DNA of 5,664 nt from Gammaproteobacteria bacterium (GTDB lineage: Bacteria; Pseudomonadota; Gammaproteobacteria; Xanthomonadales; Xanthomonadaceae), in contig JAPLSI010000227.1 in NCBI GenBank assembly GCA_026398715.1, forward strand, positions 1 to 5,664. The letters are read 5' to 3'. Within the stretch, counting starts at the first letter, position 1; each line of letters begins with the position of its first letter. Of this stretch, positions 1 to 5,664 are shown in pieces. The position numbers and the translations under genes were made by a program. Under the pieces are notes generated by a model. It did not search any database. It saw only the letters and a program-made list of their open reading frames with translations, and was not told the DNA's origin.

Positions 1-1450
1 CGAGCTTCACCAGATCGGCGGCGCGGTATTCCTTGAACTCGTAATCGAGGGACGCATAGCCCCGCGACACGGACTTCAGCTTGTCGAAGAAGTCCATCAC
101 CACTTCGGCCATGGGCAGTTCGTAGTTGATCTGCACCTGGCTGCCAAGGTAGTTGATGCTTTGCTGCGAACCGCGCTTTTCCTCGCACAGCTTGATCACC
201 GCGCCGACGTAATCGGGCGGGGTCAGGATGGTCGCGTGGATGATCGGCTCGCGAATTTCCTGGATCATGTTGAGCGACGGCAACTTGGCCGGGTTGTCCA
301 GCGGCAGGATGGTGCCGTCGGTCTTGAGCACTTCGTAGATCACCGTCGGCGCGGTGCTGATCAGGTTCAGGTCGTACTCGCGCTCCAGGCGCTCCTGCAC
401 GATCTCCATGTGCAGCATGCCCAGGAAGCCGCAGCGGAAGCCGAAGCCCATCGCCTCGGAGCTTTCCGGTTCGAAATTGAGCGCCGCATCGTTGAGCTTG
501 AGCTTGTCCAGCGCCTCGCGCAGCGCGGTGTAGTCCTCGGCATCGACCGGGAACAAGCCGGCGAACACGCGCGACTGCATCTTCTGGAAACCGGGCAATG
601 CTTCGGTCGCCGGATTGCTCGCAAGCGTGAGCGTGTCGCCGACCGGCGCGCCATGCACGTCCTTGATCGAGGCATTCAGCCAGCCCACTTCACCGGCGCC
701 CAGCTTGGCCAGTTCCTTGCGCTTGGGCGTGAATACGCCGACCGCATCGACCTGGTGAACGCGACCGGTGGTCATCACCAGGATCTTGTCGCCGGGCTTG
801 ATCTCGCCCTGCATCACTCGCACCAGCGAGACCACGCCCAGGTAATTGTCGAACCAGGAATCGATGATCAGCGCCTGCAACTTGTCGCTGCCGCGCGGGG
901 TCGGCGGCGGGATGCGGTGCACGATCGCCTCGAGCACGTCGATCACGCCCAGGCCGGTCTTGGCGCTGATGGCGACCGCGTCGTCGGCGTGGATGCCGAT
1001 CACGGCCTCGATTTCCTTCTTGACCTTTTCCACATCGGCCGTGGGCAGGTCGATCTTGTTGATGACCGGCACGACCTCCAGGCCTTGTTCAACCGCCGTG
1101 TAGCAGTTGGCGACGGACTGGGCCTCGACGCCTTGCGCAGCGTCCACCACCAGCAGCGCGCCTTCGCAGGCAGCGAGCGATCGTGAGACTTCGTAGCTGA
1201 AGTCCACGTGGCCGGGGGTGTCGATGAAGTTCAGCTGGTAGACCTGGCCGTCCTTCGCCGTATAGGGCAAGGAGACCGACTGGGCCTTGATGGTGATGCC
1301 GCGCTCGCGCTCGATCGGATTGGAATCGAGGACCTGAGCTTCCATTTCCCGGGCCTCCAGGCCGCCGCAGATCTGGATGATCCGGTCAGCGAGCGTTGAT
1401 TTGCCGTGGTCGACGTGGGCGATGATTGAAAAGTTTCGGATGTGCTGCAT
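1..1450 (-). CDS. lepA: Elongation factor 4 (LepA), 3' end cut off by window edge
   Basis: LepA is a ribosome-binding translational GTPase, known to back-translocate or remodel stalled ribosomes and to affect 30S biogenesis; it acts in the cytoplasm and at the membrane. I translated the frame codon by codon from the ATG at 1450 to base 2: 483 residues without a stop, out of about 600 usual for the family, so only the last fifth is missing. GTPase motifs seen are AHVDHGKST (P-loop, residues 11-19), DTPGH (77-81, with the catalytic His81), NKID (131-134) and SAK (162-164). Later stretches such as [14 protein letters not shown] and the [15 protein letters not shown] segment are typical of LepA domains III-V. 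The start is fixed by the family N-terminus [17 protein letters not shown]. No good Shine-Dalgarno precedes it. It lies 105 bases after mucD; lepB, rnc and era often follow beyond the edge. Confidence 0.97.
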   Translation of the reverse strand, partial: MQHIRNFSIIAHVDHGKSTLADRIIQICGGLEAREMEAQVLDSNPIERERGITIKAQSVSLPYTAKDGQVYQLNFIDTPGHVDFSYEVSRSLAACEGALLVVDAAQGVEAQSVANCYTAVEQGLEVVPVINKIDLPTADVEKVKKEIEAVIGIHADDAVAISAKTGLGVIDVLEAIVHRIPPPTPRGSDKLQALIIDSWFDNYLGVVSLVRVMQGEIKPGDKILVMTTGRVHQVDAVGVFTPKRKELAKLGAGEVGWLNASIKDVHGAPVGDTLTLASNPATEALPGFQKMQSRVFAGLFPVDAEDYTALREALDKLKLNDAALNFEPESSEAMGFGFRCGFLGMLHMEIVQERLEREYDLNLISTAPTVIYEVLKTDGTILPLDNPAKLPSLNMIQEIREPIIHATILTPPDYVGAVIKLCEEKRGSQQSINYLGSQVQINYELPMAEVVMDFFDKLKSVSRGYASLDYEFKEYRAADLVKL

Positions 1451-1488
1451 GGGGGCGGCGCAAGGCCGTCTGTCGATGTGAACACGGC

Positions 1489-1494
1489 ATTATC
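1489..1494 (-). promoter_or_regulatory. Possible -10 box of a lepA promoter
   Basis: GATAAT on the minus strand differs from the TATAAT consensus at one base and sits 38 bases upstream of the lepA ATG, at a workable distance. No convincing -35 hexamer is visible about 17 bases further upstream. In GC-rich surroundings an AT-rich hexamer stands out, but a single box is weak evidence. It would give lepA some expression independent of the sigma-E genes. Confidence 0.25.
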
Positions 1495-1502
1495 GCACAG
1501 CC

Positions 1503-1539
1503 CCCCGGACACAGCCCGCCCTGAACAGGCTGGCCGGGG
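1503..1539 (-). other. Hairpin between mucD and lepA, possible weak terminator or attenuator
   Basis: Two nested inverted repeats form one stem: CCCCGG (1503-1508) pairs with CCGGGG (1534-1539) and CAGCC (1512-1516) pairs with GGCTG (1528-1532). They are separated by a 3/1 internal loop and closed by an 11-base loop. The stem begins 17 bases after the mucD stop codon. No T-run follows on the minus strand, so it is not a standard intrinsic terminator. It may stabilise the mucD 3' end or only reduce read-through into lepA. Confidence 0.35.
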
Positions 1540-1555
1540 ATCTGCCGCCTAGACC

Positions 1556-3103
1556 TCATGAAGCCGGAATAGTCACCAGCCCGGTGCTCTGCTCGTTGCG
1601 CACCAGCAGCCGTACGCGATCGCCCGGCTTGAAACCCTTCACCGCAGCCTCGAACTCGGCCGGGCTGCCGACCGTGGTCTTGCCCACCTGCAGGATGACG
1701 TCGCCCGGCGACAAGCCGGCCTGGCGGGCGGCGAGACCCGCCACGCGGCTGATGCGCACGCCCTCGCCCACCTTCAGGCCCAGCCGCGAGCGCGTGGCCG
1801 GATCGATTTCGGACACCACGACGCCGACCCGATTGAGGTCGGTGGCGGGCGACGGCGTGGCGCGCGGTCCTTGCGGCTCGTTGGAGGCCACGGATTCATC
1901 CAGTGGGCTCAGCACCACCACCACGTCCAGATTCTTGCCATCGCGCAGCAGCTTGACGTTGGCGCGGCTGCCCGGGGGCATGGCGCCCACCAGCGGCGGC
2001 AGGTCGGACGAACTGAGGATTGCCTTGCCGTTGAAGGCGACGATCACATCGCCGGCCCGGATGCCCGCCTTCGCGGCGGCGCTGTCGTTCTGCACGGCAC
2101 CGACGAACGCGCCGTCCGCGCGGGTCAGGCCGAGCTCTTCCATCTGCTCGCGCTGCACATCGCCCACCTGCACGCCCAACTGGCCGCGGGCGACCTTGCC
2201 GGTCTTCTGGATCTGGCGGACGGAGTTCATGGCGACCTCGATCGGGATCGCGAAACTCACGCCCATGTAGCCGCCCGAATTACTGAATATCTGGGAATTG
2301 ATGCCGACCACTTCTCCGCTGGTGTTGAGCAAGGGACCACCGGAGTTGCCACGATTGATCGCGACGTCGGTCTGGATGAAGGGAACGTAGCGCTGCGCGT
2401 TGTCCATGCTGGGCCGGCCCAGGCCGCTGACCACGCCGGCCGTCACCGAATGGTCGAAGCCGAAGGGCGAGCCGATTGCCAGCACCCACTGCCCGGGTTT
2501 GAGGTTGCGCGAGTCGCTCAGGCGCAGTACCGGCAGGTTCTGCGCGTCGATCTTGAGTACGGCGATATCGGAATTGGGATCACTGCCGACTACCTTGGCC
2601 TTCAACTCGCGCCGGTCGGCCAGGTGCACGATGACCTCGCTCGCGCCATCGATCACGTGGTGGTTGGTGAGCACGAATCCATCGGGCGAGATGATGAATC
2701 CGCTGCCAAAGGACGTGCCGCCCCGCGGTTGCTGCGGCATCGGCATGCCCGGGCTGCCGGGCTGGCCGAAGAAGCGCCGGAAGAATTCAGGCATCTCCTC
2801 CTGGCTGGGGCCCTCCTGTGTTTCATCATCGGAGCCGGGCCCGATCTGCAGGCTGCGGGCCGCGCCCGACTTGCCCATGATCGACTCGATGTTGACCACG
2901 GCCGGACCGGCCTGGTCCACCAGGCGCGAGAAGTCGGGAAGATTGACCAGTGGCGGTGCCACGCTGGTGCTGACGGTCTGCGCGACCAGCGCCTGGCCGC
3001 CGGAGCCGGTCGTGGCGTTTGCCGCGTCGTGCATCTGGATGAAGATCAGGCCCGCCAGGCCGACGGTCGAAAAGGCGACTGCGATTCGAGGAAGGGTTTT
3101 CAT
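1556..3103 (-). CDS. mucD: Periplasmic serine endoprotease MucD (DegP/HtrA family)
   Basis: HtrA-type protease and chaperone that removes misfolded proteins from the periplasm and so dampens the sigma-E response. From the ATG at 3103 it has 515 residues, usual for Do-like proteases. An export signal covers residues 1-30 (positive start, hydrophobic core about 8-22, likely cleavage after ANA at 28-30). The trypsin-like domain covers about 60-300, with the catalytic triad His149 (TNHHVID), Asp179 (NSDIAVLKID) and Ser254 (GNSGGP). An acidic, then Gly/Pro-rich LA-type loop with EFFRRFFG lies near 90-130. PDZ1 is at about 307-400 and PDZ2 at about 424-510, joined by a Ser/Pro-rich linker. The frame stays open 55 codons further upstream, to 3268, but that part overlaps rseB and precedes the signal peptide, so I reject it. 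A sigma-E-type promoter lies just upstream; the ribosome binding site (AAGAAG) is only fair. Confidence 0.96.
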   Translation of the reverse strand: MKTLPRIAVAFSTVGLAGLIFIQMHDAANATTGSGGQALVAQTVSTSVAPPLVNLPDFSRLVDQAGPAVVNIESIMGKSGAARSLQIGPGSDDETQEGPSQEEMPEFFRRFFGQPGSPGMPMPQQPRGGTSFGSGFIISPDGFVLTNHHVIDGASEVIVHLADRRELKAKVVGSDPNSDIAVLKIDAQNLPVLRLSDSRNLKPGQWVLAIGSPFGFDHSVTAGVVSGLGRPSMDNAQRYVPFIQTDVAINRGNSGGPLLNTSGEVVGINSQIFSNSGGYMGVSFAIPIEVAMNSVRQIQKTGKVARGQLGVQVGDVQREQMEELGLTRADGAFVGAVQNDSAAAKAGIRAGDVIVAFNGKAILSSSDLPPLVGAMPPGSRANVKLLRDGKNLDVVVVLSPLDESVASNEPQGPRATPSPATDLNRVGVVVSEIDPATRSRLGLKVGEGVRISRVAGLAARQAGLSPGDVILQVGKTTVGSPAEFEAAVKGFKPGDRVRLLVRNEQSTGLVTIPAS

Positions 3104-3143
3104 GGCGTCTTCTTGCTGGATGTCTGTCGGTGGGTTGGAAATT

Positions 3144-3158
3144 CGGCCGAACCGGCCG
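3144..3158 (-). other. Hairpin at the predicted 5' end of the mucD message
   Basis: CGGCCG, a three-base loop and a second CGGCCG form a perfect 6-bp stem. The predicted start point of the sigma-E promoter is near 3160, so the stem would begin within a base or two of the mRNA 5' end. A few A/T bases follow. It could protect the transcript from decay; a role as a weak terminator for rseB is a less likely alternative because there is no T-run. Confidence 0.4.
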
Positions 3159-3165
3159 CGCCTGC

Positions 3166-3195
3166 TTATGAACCCGATGCCCCGGAAAAAGTTCC
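3166..3195 (-). promoter_or_regulatory. Sigma-E (RpoE/AlgU) type promoter for mucD
   Basis: The -35 element GGAACTT (3195-3189) is a perfect match to the sigma-E consensus. It is followed by a 17-base spacer (3188-3172) and TCATAA (3171-3166), which fits the looser TCnnA form of the -10. The usual spacer to the TC is 16 bases, so this one is a base long. The site lies in the 115-base gap between the rseB stop and the mucD ATG. The start point would be near 3160, giving a leader of about 57 bases. It implies that sigma-E activates mucD directly, apart from read-through from rpoE-rseAB. Confidence 0.7.
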
Positions 3196-3218
3196 CGACG
3201 AAACCGGGTCTTGCCTGA

Positions 3219-4229
3219 TCATCGCGATACCGAGGCCTTGGACCCGACGGCCTGCGTATTGCGCGCAAAATAATCCACGGTGGCGGCCGGCACCTTGCCG
3301 ATCGCGACGACGCGGCGACCGTCCTGCCAGACCGAATGCACGTTCACTGCGCCGCGCCGCATCGCCGACTCGCCGCGCTGCCCTGCTGCCATGGGTTCGA
3401 TGTAGACGGACACGCTGGCCAGGCCGTCGCTATAGAGAAGCTGCACCGAGTCGCCCAGCTTGCGACCCGACCGCAGGGAGAAGCCCGGCGGCGGCGACTG
3501 CACGCGCCAGCCCGGGTCGGCCTGCTTGCCGGCGCCCAGGGTCTGCACGCGCTGCAGGCCTTGTTGCGTGGATGGACGCAGGTTGGCCTCGTCGGGTCGT
3601 TGGCCGACCTGGATTTCGGTGAAGGCCATCTGCTCGAGCGCCTTGCCAGACTCGCCGATCAGCGCAATCCGCAGCGGAAGCCCGGTCTCGCTGTCCAGCC
3701 AGAGCCGGTAACCGTAGCGCCAGCCGTCCTTGGACTGCAGGTCGATGATCTGGCAATCGCGGGACGCGACGCGGCCGGTCTTGCCGAGCCGCGCCTTGTA
3801 TTCATCCAGCTCGCTTGCGCCGGCAAATTGTCCGGCAGGATTCCACCGTCCGGCGGTGTCGGCGTCGTAACCGACCGAGTCGATGCCGGTGCCGATGCAC
3901 ATCACCATCTTGTCGTCGCGGATCACTTCACGATGCGGGCCGGTCTGCGTCACGAGGCGCATCCGCTCGCGACCGTTTTCGTACTCGTGGAAGACATCGA
4001 GTGTTTCCATGCTGGTGCCGGAAACCATCACCAGGCGACCCTGGTAATCGAGCTCGACCAGGGCCGGCCCGATGCGCTCGAGCCAGTCGGACGCATCCTT
4101 GTTCCACAGCCCGGCAGCCCAGCCGCGGGCGCCGTCCAGCCAGCGCGACGGCGCCGACTTTTGTTCGGACGCAAAGCCCGGCGACGCAGTGGCGAGCGCG
4201 ATCAGGAACAGGACGGAACGGCGATTCAC
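3219..4229 (-). CDS. rseB: Periplasmic sigma-E regulator RseB (MucB)
   Basis: RseB/MucB binds the periplasmic part of RseA/MucA and shields it from the first protease. Mislocalised lipopolysaccharide or lipoprotein signals release it (family knowledge). The 336-residue product has a signal peptide (MNRRSVLFLIALATASPGFA, cleavage likely after Ala20). The LolA/LppX-like lipid-sensing domain covers about 45-210, with the family stretches WRYGYRLWLDSETGLPLR (170-187) and GKALEQMAF. A smaller C-terminal domain, about 240-325, opens with WRVQSPPPGFSL; in the family it contacts RseA. Two cysteines, 111 and 159, align with the pair in E. coli RseB. The start is GTG, overlapping the rseA stop as GTGA, with AGGAG ten bases upstream, so translation is likely coupled. 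The downstream neighbour is mucD, with no mucC/rseC between. Confidence 0.93.
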   Translation of the reverse strand: MNRRSVLFLIALATASPGFASEQKSAPSRWLDGARGWAAGLWNKDASDWLERIGPALVELDYQGRLVMVSGTSMETLDVFHEYENGRERMRLVTQTGPHREVIRDDKMVMCIGTGIDSVGYDADTAGRWNPAGQFAGASELDEYKARLGKTGRVASRDCQIIDLQSKDGWRYGYRLWLDSETGLPLRIALIGESGKALEQMAFTEIQVGQRPDEANLRPSTQQGLQRVQTLGAGKQADPGWRVQSPPPGFSLRSGRKLGDSVQLLYSDGLASVSVYIEPMAAGQRGESAMRRGAVNVHSVWQDGRRVVAIGKVPAATVDYFARNTQAVGSKASVSR

Positions 4230-5011
4230 TGCGAGTCGGCTCCTGCAGTGGCCGGCGTGGCGTTTTCATCGCTGTCCTGGGCCGCAGCCGGATCGCGGGC
4301 GACGACGTCCACGTAGGGCACGAAGCCGCCGAGGCCATCGTTGGCAAGCATCTGGTTGTGGCGCACGAGATAGGCCTCGAGCGACGGATCGCTTCGGCCG
4401 ACCAGGACTTGCGAGCGCGGCCAACTACGCTTGTCGCCGTTGTCGGCCAGCGGGAAATCCGCAGGCGACTCGGAATCCAGGGGCATCGGGCTGGAGGGCG
4501 CGGGTCGCGGCTCATTGCTGGCGACCAAGGCGTTAAACCCGGTCGTTTCGCTGGTCGCTGGCGCCGGCTGCGCGGCAGCATCGACCACTTCGCGACGGAC
4601 GGCGACCAGGTCGGCGGACGAAGGACTGGGCAGCGCACGGGGCGCCTGCGCGTTCGCGATCGGGCTGTCGTCGGTGGCCTGCGGCGATTGCATGAGGCGC
4701 GGCGCCATCATCAATGCAAGCACCGCGAGCGACGCGGCGATGCCCCAGCGAAACAGCGGCGAACGCGCCACGCCGCCGGCCGGCGCGGGAGCCGAGATCG
4801 CATCGCGGACGGCGAGGCTCATGGCCGGGGCCATGGGCATCACCGGCTGTCCCTTCATGCACGACGAGGCCAGGTGCAGGCGCGACCACAGTTCGCGCAG
4901 TTCTGCGTCGTGTTCCATGCGCTTGCGCAGGAAGCGCGCCTGCGTCTCGGGCAGCTCGCCATCCATCAAGGCGCAAAGTTGCTCGGCCAGGGTCATTTGC
5001 GTGTCGGTCAT
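4226..5011 (-). CDS. rseA: Anti-sigma-E factor RseA (MucA)
   Basis: Single-pass inner-membrane protein that captures sigma-E on the cytoplasmic side until stress-triggered site-1 (DegS/AlgW) and site-2 (RseP/MucP) cleavage frees it. The 261 residues divide into three parts. A cytoplasmic anti-sigma domain (about 6-75) carries LCALMDGELPE and WSRLHLASSCMKG, which match the E. coli RseA pattern LSALMDGE and SYHLIRDSMRG. One membrane segment lies at about 86-106 (LFRWGIAASLAVLALMMAPRL). A long, low-complexity Ala/Pro/Ser-rich periplasmic tail ends in a better conserved patch at 209-239 (YLVRHNQMLA, GLGGFVPYVDVVA), the likely RseB contact. The ATG at 5011 overlaps the rpoE stop as ATGA. No strong Shine-Dalgarno precedes it, which fits translational coupling. 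The symbol mucA would be equally valid. Confidence 0.93.
   Translation of the reverse strand: MTDTQMTLAEQLCALMDGELPETQARFLRKRMEHDAELRELWSRLHLASSCMKGQPVMPMAPAMSLAVRDAISAPAPAGGVARSPLFRWGIAASLAVLALMMAPRLMQSPQATDDSPIANAQAPRALPSPSSADLVAVRREVVDAAAQPAPATSETTGFNALVASNEPRPAPSSPMPLDSESPADFPLADNGDKRSWPRSQVLVGRSDPSLEAYLVRHNQMLANDGLGGFVPYVDVVARDPAAAQDSDENATPATAGADSQ
4227..4244 (-). promoter_or_regulatory. Ribosome binding site and GTG start of rseB
   Basis: AGGAG at 4244-4240 precedes the GTG at 4229 by ten bases. Because the rseA stop TGA occupies 4228-4226, the site lies inside the last codons of rseA. It supports a GTG start, which is also the only start that leaves the full signal peptide on RseB. 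Confidence 0.7.
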
Positions 5012-5600
5012 GGTCGCACTCGCTCGCTATCCATCAGTGGGCGCAAGCGGGCGTCGATCGCCTCGCGTGCGCGGAAAATCCGGGACCGCACCGTGCCGAT
5101 GGGGCAATCCATCGTCTCGGCGATCTCTTCGTAAGACAGGCCTTCCATCTCGCGCAGGGTGATGGCCTGGCGCAATTCCTCGGGCAGCGAGGCGACGGTC
5201 TCGGACACTTCGCGGGCAATTTCCTCGCGCAGCAGTTCGTGTTCCGGCGTGTCGTTGTCGTGCATGCGATTGGAACCAGCAAAATGTTCGGCGTCCTCGG
5301 CTTCCACGTCCGAGGTGGGTGGACGGCGTTTCATCGCGACCAGGTGGTTCTTGGCTGTGTTCACGGCGATCCTGTAGAGCCATGTATAGAACTGGCTATC
5401 GCCGCGAAAGTTCGCGAGCGCGCGATAGGCGCGGATGAAACTTTCCTGGGCGATGTCCTGGGCTTCGGCATGGTCAGGCACGAAGCGGCCGATGACGGCA
5501 CCAATACGTGCTGGTATTTGAGTACCAGGACGTCGAAGGCTGCCTTTTCACCACGCTGCACACGTTTGACCAGTTCCAGGTCGAGTTCGTTCTCGCCCAT
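5008..5600 (-). pseudogene. rpoE: RNA polymerase sigma factor RpoE (AlgU), split by a one-base deletion
   Basis: Group 4 (ECF) sigma factor for the envelope-stress regulon. Frame one runs from the ATG at 5600 through MGENELDLELVKRVQRGEKAAFDVLVLKYQH and then turns to nonsense, stopping at 5363-5361 (79 residues). The rest of the protein resumes in another frame at 5508 (RIGAVIGRFVPDHAEAQDIAQ) and runs to the stop at 5010-5008. Adding one base between 5510 and 5506, for example reading CACCGT where CACGT stands, restores a 197-residue protein, close to the 191 of E. coli RpoE. Region 2 is seen at about 20-90 (FRGDSQFYTWLYRIAVNTAKNHL) and region 4 at about 135-190, with the helix-turn-helix LSYEEIAETMDCPIGTVRSRIFRARE. 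A start at GTG 5481 would lack region 2.1 and has no ribosome binding site. Identity of the gene is sure; whether the break is real or a sequence error cannot be told here. Confidence 0.9.
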
Positions 5601-5603
5601 CCG

Positions 5604-5634
5604 GGCCGCTGCTCCTGCGGCCGGGTGGGGCCGC
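5604..5634 (-). promoter_or_regulatory. rpoE leader with two alternative hairpins around the Shine-Dalgarno
   Basis: The Shine-Dalgarno AGGAG (5616-5612) stands 11 bases before the ATG at 5600. It is flanked by three 6-mers: A, GCGGCC (5634-5629); B, GGCCGC (5622-5617); C, GCGGCC (5609-5604). B is the exact reverse complement of both A and C. A:B forms a 6-bp stem with a 6-base loop and leaves AGGAG free. B:C forms a 6-bp stem that places AGGAG in its 7-base loop, and beyond a C-C mismatch two more pairs reach the base next to the ATG. The inverted repeats are seen directly; switching is inference. Confidence 0.45.
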
Positions 5635-5664
5635 TCGATGGACCGTGGCCACGCGGGTTTAGTT

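Noticed and set aside
161..1186. 341-codon plus-strand frame over lepA
   Set aside because: It is the antisense shadow of the intact lepA frame, which carries all GTPase motifs; the shadow product has no family features.
3104..3268. 55-codon N-terminal extension of MucD up to 3268
   Set aside because: It overlaps the end of rseB, contains the sigma-E promoter and hairpin, and would bury the signal peptide in the middle of the protein.
1871..3622. 583-codon open frame on the plus strand across mucD and the end of rseB
   Set aside because: It is antisense to two clearly conserved genes, crosses their gap, and its product is His/Arg/Ala/Asp-rich with no recognisable domain. Long antisense frames are common where third codon positions are mostly G or C.
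3336..5162. Overlapping long plus-strand frames opposite rseA, rseB and rpoE
   Set aside because: All are antisense to conserved genes, have biased Arg/His/Ser compositions and no recognisable domain or ribosome binding site.
5008..5481. Separate small sigma factor starting at GTG 5481
   Set aside because: No ribosome binding site precedes this GTG and in-frame family sequence continues upstream of it to 5508, so it is the distal part of the broken rpoE rather than its own gene.
5501..5515. Programmed -1 ribosomal frameshift as an explanation for the split rpoE
   Set aside because: The junction (CAGCACGTA) lacks a slippery X XXY YYZ heptamer, and I know of no programmed shift in this sigma family; a plain one-base deletion is simpler.
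1..5664. CRISPR arrays, tRNA or rRNA genes, insertion sequences, phage or toxin-antitoxin genes
   Set aside because: No spaced direct repeats, RNA-gene signatures, transposase motifs or terminal repeats are visible; nearly all of the window is covered by conserved core genes.

Overview
The window is a high-G+C segment of a gammaproteobacterial chromosome. Gene order and protein sequence suggest the Xanthomonadales/Lysobacterales (Lysobacter, Luteimonas or Stenotrophomonas-like); this taxonomic guess is inference. All real genes lie on the minus strand, so they read from the right edge to the left edge.

Layout in order of transcription: (1) a short leader at 5601-5664 that contains GC-rich inverted repeats around the ribosome binding site of the first gene; (2) rpoE (algU), the extracytoplasmic sigma factor sigma-E, 5600-5008, carrying a one-base deletion near 5508 that splits it into two frames; (3) rseA (mucA), its membrane anti-sigma factor, 5011-4226; (4) rseB (mucB), the periplasmic partner of RseA, 4229-3219; (5) a 115-base gap holding a good match to a sigma-E promoter; (6) mucD (HtrA/DegP family), a periplasmic serine protease with two PDZ domains, 3103-1556; (7) a 105-base gap with a long hairpin; (8) lepA, translation factor EF4, starting at 1450 and running off the left edge.

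Together the first four genes form the classical envelope-stress module. RseA holds sigma-E at the inner membrane, RseB binds and protects the periplasmic part of RseA, and misfolded envelope proteins trigger proteolysis of RseA so that sigma-E is released. MucD degrades or refolds damaged periplasmic proteins, which closes the loop. rpoE-rseA and rseA-rseB overlap by four bases each (ATGA, GTGA), which indicates translational coupling. mucD is set apart and appears to have its own sigma-E promoter. No mucC/rseC gene lies between rseB and mucD, unlike the Pseudomonas algU-mucABCD cluster.

The module is well known and I see no new system. The points most worth a second look are the rpoE frameshift (sequencing error or true loss of sigma-E), the three mutually complementary 6-mers around the rpoE Shine-Dalgarno, and the sigma-E promoter with a hairpin at the predicted 5' end of the mucD message. 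The two gene-free gaps are short (115 and 105 bases) and the plus strand carries only antisense shadow frames.
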